64,000 nt of DNA from Kitasatospora atroaurantiaca. GTDB taxonomy: Bacteria; Actinomycetota; Actinomycetes; Streptomycetales; Streptomycetaceae. Numbering within the stretch: position 1 is the stretch's first letter; each line of letters starts with the position of its first letter. Where the stretch lies: assembly GCF_007828955.1 (NCBI RefSeq), contig NZ_VIVR01000001.1:7130001-7194000 (forward strand), given 5' to 3'. The notes beneath the pieces are model-generated. The model saw nothing but the letters and a program-made list of their open reading frames with translations, did not search any database and was not told the origin of the DNA. The position numbers were made by a program, and so were the translations under genes. This document shows, one piece after another, positions 57,524 through 64,000 of this stretch.

Positions 57524-59947
57524 TCAGCGCTGCAGGGTGAGGACGCCCGGCCGCCACGGCAGTTGGTCGTAGGGGCCGCTCGCGGTGGGGGACTTGCCCT
57601 GGTAGAGGAACTGCAGGTTGCAGGGGTCGATGGTCATGGTCTGGTCGGGGTTGCTGCGGACCAGGTCGCCGTGGCTGATGTCGTTGGTCCAGGTGGCACC
57701 GCTGTTGGCCTTGCCCGCGAAGGGGCTGCTTTCGGTGCTGGCCTGCGGGGTCCACGAGCCGTTCAGGCTGGTGGCGGTGAAGGAGCGGAAGTAGCGCCCG
57801 TTCGCGCCCTGGGCCTCGACGATCATGAGGTACTGGTTCTGGTCCTTGACCTTGTAGACCTGCGGCGCCTCGAACAGGTTGTTCGCCGTGTCGCTCATGA
57901 CCGTCGTGTACGACGAGCCGAAGCTGCCCGGGAAGTTCCCGATCGGCATGCTGGCCCGGTAGATGCTGCCGTTGTCACCGGCGAAGAACAGGTACATGTT
58001 CTGGCCGTCGGCGATCAGGGTCTGGTCGATCGGGCCGGTGCCGGAGTTGGGGATGCTACCGGTGAACAGCGGCTGCGGCGCGGACCAGCCGTTGGGGTTG
58101 GTCGGGTCGCTCGACGTGCGGTAGATGAACGGCCAGGCACCCCACTGGTACGCCAGCACCCAGATGTTCTTGGGCGCGAAGTAGAACAGCGTGGGCGCCA
58201 CCGCGGCCTGGCTCATCCCGCTCTGCCCGGCCGACGCCATGTCCGACCAGTTCGTGAACGGGCTGAACATCATCGAACCGTACGACGATCCCGACACGTT
58301 CGACGCGTAGACCACGTGCTTGCCGTTGTACACCACGTCGGTGAAGTCCTTCACCGACGCCCACCCGTTCGCCGGCTGCGCCAACGAACCCGTCGAGGAC
58401 CACCGGTACGTCGACGGAAGAGCACACGTGCCGTCCGTCGGCGCGGCCGACTTGAAGTTCCAGTGCTGGTTGGCGCCGCCCTTGGAGTCCCAGATCTGGA
58501 CGGCGGTGCCGTTGGCGGTCTGACCGCCGGGGGTCTCCAGCACCCGGCCGCTGGCGACGTTGGTCAGCGTGTAGGAGCCGTCGCCGTTCCGGGCGGCGCG
58601 CCAGTGCTGGTTGGCGCCGCCGTTGGAGTCCCAGACCATCATCCTCGTCCCGTTGCCCGTCCGGCCGCCCGGCTCGTCCAGGACCCGGCCGCTGGCGACG
58701 TTGGTCAGCGTGTAGGAGCCGTCGCCGTTCTTGCCGGCCCGCCACTGCTGGTTGGAGGCGCCGCTGGCGTCCCACACCTGGAGCGGGGTGCCGTTGCCGT
58801 TCTGCCCCGCAGGCTCGTCGAGAACACGTCCGGCGGCCACGTCCGAGAGCGTGTAGACGGTGCCGGAGGCGATGCCGCCGTCCGGCGTCCCGCCGCCGCT
58901 GCTGGCGCTGCCCAGGGCGGTGAGCACCGCGTTGTAGGCGGGTTTCTTGTTGCCGTTGTTGTCGAACAGCAGCGGGTTCTCGCCGGTGCGCCAGGAGTCG
59001 CTGTCGCGGATGCCCCACACGGTGATGCCGGTGCAGCGGGCGACGTTGAGGCAGGCCTTGACGGTGTTGGTGTAGGCGGTGGTGGATGCCTGGGCGATGT
59101 CGAGCTCGGTGATCTGGACGTCCACGCCGAGCGCGGCGAAGTTGGACAGGGTGGTCTGGAAGCTGGCCGGCGGGCCGCCGGTGCCGAAGTGGCTCTGGAA
59201 GCCGACGCAGTCGATGGGCACGCCGCGGGACTTGAAGTCCTTGACCATGGTGTAGACGCCCTGGGTCTTGGCGTCGGTCCAGTTCTCGATGTTGTAGTCG
59301 TTGTAGCAGAGCTTGGCCGAGGAGTCGGTGTTCCGGGCGGTGCGGAAGGCCTCCTCGATGAAGCCGTTGCCCAGCACGTTCTGGAACACGGAGCTGCGGT
59401 GCCGGCCGCTGCCGTCGTCGGCGAAGGCCTCGTTGACCACGTCCCAGGCGTAGATCTTGCCCTTGTAGTGGGTCATTTCGGTGGTGATGTGGTTGTTCAT
59501 CACGCCGCGCAGGGTGTTGGCGTCGGTGATGGAGCCGACCCAGTTGGGCAGTTGGGAGTGCCAGACCAGGGTGTGGCCGCGCGTGCGCTGGCCGTGCGCG
59601 GAGGCGTGGCTGACGATCGAGTCGGCGGAGGCGAAGTTGAACGACCCGCGGGAGGGTTCGGTGGTGTCCCACTTCATCTCGTTTTCCGGGGTGATCATGT
59701 TGAATTCCCGGTCGAGAATGGTGGAGTACGTCGAGTCCCCGAGCCTGCCCCCGGCCACTGCCGTACCGAAGTAGCGGCCGCTGCCGGCAGCTGCGTCGCC
59801 GACCACAGCCGGCGTGCCGGCGTTCGGCGTGAATGCGGCCTGAGCGACCAGCGGTATGGCAGCACCCGCGGCGGCGAGAACCACGGTGGCGGCGAGCAGG
59901 CGGCGGGTTGCCGGACGGCGGCGATGAGAGCGGTTCTGATCTGGCAA
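57524..59947 (-). CDS. Secreted GH10 xylanase - CBM13 - GH62 arabinofuranosidase chimera
   Basis: An 807-residue secreted bifunctional enzyme for arabinoxylan. The signal peptide is residues 1-38. GH10 spans about 40-345: MITPENEMKWDTTEPSRG, GHTLVWHSQLPNW, acid/base in AWDVVNEAFADDG (E173) and nucleophile in VQITELDIAQ (E281). A three-lobe ricin-type CBM13 (about 360-497) has repeated ASGRVLDEPG and NQQW/NQHW motifs. GH62 (about 505-807) closes the protein and is highly similar to the GH62 at the left window edge. I chose TTG at 59947 because AAGGAG lies 6 bases upstream and the signal peptide follows; a longer frame to 60076 adds non-homologous sequence. The upstream region carries the shared ECF-like element. 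Confidence 0.92.
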   Translation of the reverse strand: MPDQNRSHRRRPATRRLLAATVVLAAAGAAIPLVAQAAFTPNAGTPAVVGDAAAGSGRYFGTAVAGGRLGDSTYSTILDREFNMITPENEMKWDTTEPSRGSFNFASADSIVSHASAHGQRTRGHTLVWHSQLPNWVGSITDANTLRGVMNNHITTEMTHYKGKIYAWDVVNEAFADDGSGRHRSSVFQNVLGNGFIEEAFRTARNTDSSAKLCYNDYNIENWTDAKTQGVYTMVKDFKSRGVPIDCVGFQSHFGTGGPPASFQTTLSNFAALGVDVQITELDIAQASTTAYTNTVKACLNVARCTGITVWGIRDSDSWRTGENPLLFDNNGNKKPAYNAVLTALGSASSGGGTPDGGIASGTVYTLSDVAAGRVLDEPAGQNGNGTPLQVWDASGASNQQWRAGKNGDGSYTLTNVASGRVLDEPGGRTGNGTRMMVWDSNGGANQHWRAARNGDGSYTLTNVASGRVLETPGGQTANGTAVQIWDSKGGANQHWNFKSAAPTDGTCALPSTYRWSSTGSLAQPANGWASVKDFTDVVYNGKHVVYASNVSGSSYGSMMFSPFTNWSDMASAGQSGMSQAAVAPTLFYFAPKNIWVLAYQWGAWPFIYRTSSDPTNPNGWSAPQPLFTGSIPNSGTGPIDQTLIADGQNMYLFFAGDNGSIYRASMPIGNFPGSFGSSYTTVMSDTANNLFEAPQVYKVKDQNQYLMIVEAQGANGRYFRSFTATSLNGSWTPQASTESSPFAGKANSGATWTNDISHGDLVRSNPDQTMTIDPCNLQFLYQGKSPTASGPYDQLPWRPGVLTLQR

Positions 59948-60000
59948 CGGCTTCTCCTTCTGGCGCAGCGGGCCTTGGTCTCGGCCCTGGTTACCTGCCA

Positions 60001-60027
60001 GTTGGCGCCGCGCGCACAAAGGTTGCC
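60001..60027 (-). promoter_or_regulatory. Shared ECF-type promoter element upstream of GH10-GH62
   Basis: On the minus strand: GGCAACC (60027-60021), 14 bases, then GCCAAC (60006-60001), a degenerate form of GACCAC. An AAAAGATT stretch lies upstream. It ends 54 bases before the TTG start. Confidence 0.55.
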
Positions 60028-60072
60028 GTGATCGGGAGGAATCTTTTGTCGAGCCAGAGATTGGCGCGGCCC

Positions 60073-60556
60073 TCATCCCGTCGGGGCGAAGCCGCCCCGG
60101 ACCGCGAGGGGGCCTGCGGCGGTCCCGGCGTCGGCGCGGTAGGTGTCATCCTTTGGCGTCCCGTCCGCCGGTGGCGTGGTTGTACCGGCCGGCGACGACG
60201 TGCTGTCCGGGCGGCACCATACGGGCCCGGCTTGAGGACCCAGCGGTGGACCAGCGCGCCGCTCTCCTCCTGCACGGCGACGGTGACGTCGTCCGTGGGC
60301 AGGGGTCGCCGGCTGCCGGTGCTCTGCACGCCGCCGGTCTGGGCGATGCGCAGTTCGAGGGTCAGTGCGGTGAGTGGCTGGGTGGTCTTGAGCGTGATGT
60401 TGCTCTGCGCCCAGTAGATGGTGCTGTGCGGGTCGACCGAGCCGTCCGTCCGCAGCGGCCCGTCCGCGGTGTTGGGGGGCGCTGGACGACGGCGGTCACC
60501 GCGAAGCCGGCCGCCACCAGCATGCCGGTGAAGACGAAGCGCGTTCCGTCAGCCAT
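60073..60556 (-). pseudogene. Decayed copy of the membrane sensor protein at 50114-50881
   Basis: A short ORF starts MADGTRFVFTGMLVAAGFAV (membrane helix). After a frame change the minus strand continues with DGSVDPHSTIYWAQSNITL, LRIAQTGGVQSTG, VQEESGALVHRWVLKPG, then further frameshifts, GQHVVAGRYNHATGG and a final VRGGFA. These match the outer domain of the intact protein in order. The copy lacks the cytoplasmic sigma-binding part and a sigma gene, and carries at least two frameshifts. Confidence 0.8.
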
Positions 60557-60604
60557 GGCGGGGCCGCAGGCCGTTGTGCCTGCGGCCCCGCTCGGGCGTC
60601 GGGG

Positions 60605-63238
60605 TCAGGAAGGGTCGCCGTACTGGAGACCGCGTCCGTTGGTGCCGATGTAGACGCGACCATAGGTGTCGGGGTCGCCGGTGATGATGCCGAGGCTGCC
60701 GATGGCGCCCCACTGGTGGGCGTCGTCGTTGACGCGGAGCCAGGTGGCGCCCTTGTCGGTAGAGCGGAAGACTCCGGTGACGTCCTTGACGGTGCCGATC
60801 AGGTACAGGGCCTGGTAGTTGGCGCCGGGTGCGGCCTTGCCGAAGCCGAGGGCCGAGGCGGACTGCACCGAGCCGAGCGGGGTGAAGGTGCGGCCGCCGT
60901 CGGTGGAGTGCAGCAGCCCCTTGCCGCCGCCGGAGATCCACAGGTCCCCGGCGATGCCGGGGACGGCCATGAGCCGGCCGGAGGGCAGGTTGCCGGTCCG
61001 GGCGGTGAAGGTCGCGCCGCCGTCGGTGCTGGCGTAGAGGGTGCCGCCGGACAGGGAGTAGAAGGTGTTGCCGGAGGAGCGGTCGGCGACGACCTCGGCG
61101 TCGGTGCCCAGGCCGCTGACCTTCGACCAGCTCGAGCCCTTGTCGGTCGAGCGGTACGGGACCTGACCGTCCTCGGTCCAGACGATGGTGGAGCCGTCCG
61201 CCGCAAGCGCGACATGGCCCATCTGGGAGCTGCTGACCGGCTCTGACTTGAAGCCGTTCCAGCTGCTGCCGCCGTCGGTGGAGTAGGCGCCGTCCTGCGC
61301 GCCGCCACGGCCGACGCGCACCATCATCGAGGGGTTGGACTGAGCGAAATCGATGTCGGTGCTGCTGCTCATCAGCGGGTTCTTCAGCCGTCCGGCGGGC
61401 ACCTCGGTCAGGGAGTCGTGGCGGAAGCCGCCCTGGTCGCCCATGGAGGTGATGACGGTGGTGCCGCCGGGAGGGGCGATCGCGTCCGCCAGCGAGGTCT
61501 CCTCCAGCCCGCGGGCCCCGGAGGCCCAGTGGCTGGTGCCGCCGCTGTCGGAGGCGTTGGCGTCCTTGCTGCGCCAGATGCCGTTGCCGGTGCCGTACAG
61601 CGCGTGCCCGGAGTCGAGGGGATCGATGGCCAGCGCGGTCATCCAGTGCCCGGTGCCGGTACCGACGTAAGGAGCGCCGGAGGCGTCGCGCTGCGACTTG
61701 TCGGCCAGTGCCTTCCAGGTCGTGCCGCCGTCGGTGGTCCGGTAGACCTCGTCCTCGGGCCACCAGCGGTCGAGGGTGGTGACCATCACCGTGGACGGTC
61801 TCTGCGGGTCGACGGCCAGACCGGAGAACCCGTAACCGCCCTGGGAGGGGGAGATGTTCTTCCACGCGCCGCCGGACGGCGTGTACTTCCACACCGAGCC
61901 CGCCGTCGCGTCCATGGGGCCGATGCTGTTGCTGTAGGACAGGTACAGCGAGCCGTCACCGGAGACCACGCCGTGCTGCGGCATCTGGCCGGTGGGCTGC
62001 CCGGAGACGGCCTGCCAGGTGTTGCCGCCGTCGGTGGAGCGGTACAGGGAGGTGGACCTGTCGTTGACGCCGACGTAGATCGTGTTGCTGCCGGCCGGGC
62101 CGTACGTCACGAAGGAGATGCCCGCGCCGCTGCTCGCCCCGTCCTTAACGGGGAACGAGGAGACCTGACTCCATGTCGCGCCGTAGTCGGTGCTGCGCCA
62201 CAGGCCGTTCTTGCGGGTGCCCAGCAGTAGGGTGCCGTGGTTCGCGGGGTCGATCACGAGCCGTTCGCCCGCCCCGCGGCCGGGTTCGTTGCCGCCCAGC
62301 TTGAACGGCAGATCGGTGCGCTGGAAGGTGCGGCCCCGGTCGGTGGAGCGCAGGATCACGCCGTTGCCGGCCCACTCGTTGGTGTAGGTGCCCGTCGCGA
62401 GGTAGAGCCGGTTGGGGTCGACGGGGTCGGTGGCCAGCGCATCTATGCCCAGCAGGTTCCAGTCCTTCTCGCCAATCCAGTCGGTCAGCGGTATCCACTG
62501 CTCGGCCCCGGTGTCCCAGCGGTACGCGCCGCCCATGTCGGTGCGCGCGTACAACAGGCCCTTCTCCTTCTGGTTGAAGACCAGGCCGGTCACGTAACCG
62601 CCGCCCGCCACCGGGGCGTTCTTCCACACGTACGATCCGGACCCGGTCTGCGCGCCGCCGCCGCTCTCCGCCACCTTCACCAGCTTCCACTGCTGGTTGG
62701 CGCCGCCCCAGCCGGGCCACTGGATGACCTGCGCGCCCCGGTCCGTGGAGCTTCCGGAGACGTCCAGGACCTGACCGCTCTTGCGGGAGGTGAAGGTGAC
62801 CGCGTCGGAACCGCGCACATCGTCGATCCGCCACTGCTGGGACGCTGAGGACCTGTCCGTCTGCTGCTCGGCGGCAGCCGCCTGGCTGGTCGAGTCGCCC
62901 GCTATCCCTAGCACCTTGCCGCTGTTGCGGTTCACCAGCTCGAAGTAGCCGTCCCCGGTGGACTTCAGTTTCCACTGCTGGTTGGCGGTGTTCTGGTCGG
63001 TCCACTGCTGGATACGGGTGCCGTCGGCGGTAGAGAAGGCGTTGACGTCCAACACCTTGCCGCTGCGTACCGAGACCAGCCTGTAGTAGGCACCGCTGTC
63101 GACCGTCGCGGCCTGGGAGTCCTCGTGTGTGAACACGAAGTACGACACGACTGCGAGGGGCACACCGAGCGCCAGAGCGGTGGCGCTCAAGCGACGGCGG
63201 TGACGCCCGCGGCGCGCGCCGTTCGGGGGGTTGCTCAT
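60605..63238 (-). CDS. Secreted CBM13 - GH74 xyloglucanase
   Basis: An 877-residue secreted endo-xyloglucanase. Residues 1-44 are a signal peptide or anchor (basic start, ALALGVPLAVVSYFVF). A ricin-type CBM13 lies N-terminal (about 48-190; SGKVLDVNAFSTADGTRIQQ, GGANQQWKLV), which is unusual because GH74 enzymes more often carry C-terminal modules. Two seven-bladed propellers follow (about 200-877), with many DGG(x)TW blade repeats, the catalytic Asp in LLYARTDMGGAYRWD (D234) and a second near TALAIDPLDSG (about D539). GHWMTALAIDP, GLAVDPQRPSTVMVTTLDRW and DQGGFRHD are GH74 landmarks. The shared ECF-like element lies 79 bases upstream. It supplies the first cut on xyloglucan for the locus at 19-45 kb. 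Confidence 0.94.
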   Translation of the reverse strand: MSNPPNGARRGRHRRRLSATALALGVPLAVVSYFVFTHEDSQAATVDSGAYYRLVSVRSGKVLDVNAFSTADGTRIQQWTDQNTANQQWKLKSTGDGYFELVNRNSGKVLGIAGDSTSQAAAAEQQTDRSSASQQWRIDDVRGSDAVTFTSRKSGQVLDVSGSSTDRGAQVIQWPGWGGANQQWKLVKVAESGGGAQTGSGSYVWKNAPVAGGGYVTGLVFNQKEKGLLYARTDMGGAYRWDTGAEQWIPLTDWIGEKDWNLLGIDALATDPVDPNRLYLATGTYTNEWAGNGVILRSTDRGRTFQRTDLPFKLGGNEPGRGAGERLVIDPANHGTLLLGTRKNGLWRSTDYGATWSQVSSFPVKDGASSGAGISFVTYGPAGSNTIYVGVNDRSTSLYRSTDGGNTWQAVSGQPTGQMPQHGVVSGDGSLYLSYSNSIGPMDATAGSVWKYTPSGGAWKNISPSQGGYGFSGLAVDPQRPSTVMVTTLDRWWPEDEVYRTTDGGTTWKALADKSQRDASGAPYVGTGTGHWMTALAIDPLDSGHALYGTGNGIWRSKDANASDSGGTSHWASGARGLEETSLADAIAPPGGTTVITSMGDQGGFRHDSLTEVPAGRLKNPLMSSSTDIDFAQSNPSMMVRVGRGGAQDGAYSTDGGSSWNGFKSEPVSSSQMGHVALAADGSTIVWTEDGQVPYRSTDKGSSWSKVSGLGTDAEVVADRSSGNTFYSLSGGTLYASTDGGATFTARTGNLPSGRLMAVPGIAGDLWISGGGKGLLHSTDGGRTFTPLGSVQSASALGFGKAAPGANYQALYLIGTVKDVTGVFRSTDKGATWLRVNDDAHQWGAIGSLGIITGDPDTYGRVYIGTNGRGLQYGDPS

Positions 63239-63316
63239 GGGTAGACGTTCTCCTTGCGAACCGTGGACGAGAGAAAGGCGGATCCGGACACCGGAACTGG
63301 CCGGATCTACTTCCTT

Positions 63317-63344
63317 GTGGTCACAGGCTCCGCAAAGGGTTGCC
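63317..63344 (-). promoter_or_regulatory. Shared ECF-type promoter element upstream of GH74
   Basis: On the minus strand: GGCAACC (63344-63338), 15 bases, GACCAC (63322-63317), with AAAAAGTTCC upstream. It matches the expansin element at both hexamers. Confidence 0.65.
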
Positions 63345-63366
63345 GCGAGCCGGGAACTTTTTCAGG

Positions 63367-63463
63367 TCACTTCGTGGTGAGGTAGACGTTGATCAGCGTC
63401 AAGGTGACGTCGGCGCTCTCGGCGTCGACGTTCCACACGCGCGTGCCCCAGAAGGATCGGCGT
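63367..63463 (-). pseudogene. C-terminal scrap of a secreted protein
   Basis: The minus strand reads RRSFWGTRVWNVDAESADVT then LTLINVYLTTK and stop. Composition and codon use look like the end of a secreted beta-sandwich protein of carbohydrate metabolism. No start or upstream frame is present. I do not recognise the family with confidence. Confidence 0.4.
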
Positions 63464-63862
63464 CCTCACAAGCGGCTCAAGAACACGGCTGAGCAGTCAC
63501 ATCGGATGCGGCGGCGCTGAAGAGCACCGCCGCACACGTTGGCTGGACGGGAACCGGCACGACGTCACGCCAAGCGGCGGTGCTTGTCGACGTGGAGGGG
63601 CGTCCGCAGTCGGCGACCGTCCCACCGTAGTTGCGTGGGCGTCCACGCACTGGGCGGCCGCGATCGACGGGTCAGGTCGCCTGTTCGCAGCTCGGCGAGG
63701 ATCCCTCGTGCAGGCGGGGCCAGACGCCAGCCTCCTGGCCTGGGCTGGCTCGCCACCGTCCGGCCTCGGGGGCCGGCCACCGTGGCCCGGGTACGCGCGG
63801 GGTCGGGGCGGCAATCCGAGGCGTGCAAGGGTGCCGGGCGTCCCCCGCAACGGTGGCGCGAT
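63464..63862. other. About 400 bp without recognisable genes
   Basis: Frames are open on both strands because of high GC, but none has a plausible ribosome site or familiar motif. It is probably decayed mobile-element DNA, given the transposase piece at its right edge. Confidence 0.5.
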
Positions 63863-64000
63863 AGCATCGGCCTCAGAAAGCTCCGCTACCTTGTCGAGCG
63901 GACCTTCGCGCAGCCTCACCGGTTCAGGTGTATCGCCATCCGCCGGAAGGCTGCCCCGATCTCCAGGGCATGCTCGTGTCGCCCGTCCGCATGCTCCTCT
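63863..64000 (+). mobile_element. IS5-family transposase fragment (runs off window)
   Basis: The plus strand reads SIGLRKLRYLVERTFAQPHR then FRCIAIRRKAAPI. (L)RYLVERTFAxxHRF followed by a basic IR(R/W)ERR-like block is the conserved C-terminal region of IS5-group DDE transposases, with the catalytic Glu in VERTF. Upstream reading frames are scrambled and downstream residues (SRACSCRPSACS) diverge, so it looks inactive. The right part lies outside the window. Confidence 0.65.

Noticed and set aside
1..64000. tRNA, rRNA, riboswitch or biosynthetic gene cluster
   Set aside because: No cloverleaf genes, rRNA segments, conserved riboswitch cores or PKS/NRPS domains were seen.

Overview
The window is high-GC actinomycete chromosome, most like Streptomyces or Kitasatospora. 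The evidence is strong GC bias at third codon positions, frequent GTG and TTG starts, ATGA/GTGA translational coupling, CebE-type sugar ABC systems without an ATPase gene, LacI regulators, SigE-family ECF sigma factors and many secreted glycoside hydrolases (GH) with ricin-type CBM13 modules. No tRNA, rRNA, CRISPR array or intact insertion sequence was seen.

Layout. 1-890: 3' end of a GH62 arabinofuranosidase. 999-2780: an alpha-fucosidase (GH29) cut off at its 5' end by an IS701-type transposase scrap. 2973-8275: two secreted clan GH-A enzymes with ricin modules. 8351-14687: a GH63-like glucosidase, a three-gene sugar ABC importer and a divergent LacI regulator. 14711-19163: a non-carbohydrate island (LysR, PrpF-type isomerase, DctA-type symporter, DUF1275 membrane protein). 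19267-45340: a large plant-polysaccharide locus. Its leftward genes are GH42, two tandem GH5_4-type endoglucanases, GH43, a GH-A/CBM2 enzyme, GH36, GH42, LacI and an ABC importer. Its rightward operon is GH3-CE7-GH1-GH31. 45418-50047: a small-molecule kinase, a GHL6-like hydrolase, an SDR lacking two catalytic residues and a wrecked GH95 fucosidase. 50114-55100: a membrane protein with a carbohydrate-sensor look, its ECF sigma factor, an expansin and a PAS/GAF/SpoIIE phosphatase. 55243-63238: gene scraps, then GH43-AbfB, a GH10-CBM13-GH62 chimera, a decayed copy of the membrane sensor domain, and a CBM13-GH74 xyloglucanase. 63239-64000: further scraps, ending in an IS5-type transposase fragment.

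How it fits together. The gene set matches xyloglucan breakdown. GH74, GH5_4 and expansin would act on the polymer outside the cell, an ABC importer would take up oligosaccharides, and GH31 alpha-xylosidase, GH42 beta-galactosidases, GH3/GH1 beta-glucosidases and a CE7 esterase would finish the job inside. All three genes most readily tied to fucose (GH29, GH95 and the SDR) are damaged, which suggests loss of the fucose branch. A perfect 18-bp palindrome with two relatives sits in the divergent SBP/GH3 promoter and is the likely operator for the embedded LacI regulator.

The most interesting candidate system is the ECF sigma factor with its coupled membrane protein. The expansin, GH10-GH62 and GH74 genes share an upstream bipartite element, GGCAACC-N14/15-GACCAC (degenerate in GH10), that looks like an ECF promoter. 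I propose a polysaccharide-sensing sigma/anti-sigma regulon analogous to clostridial SigI/RsgI. This is inference from sequence and needs testing.
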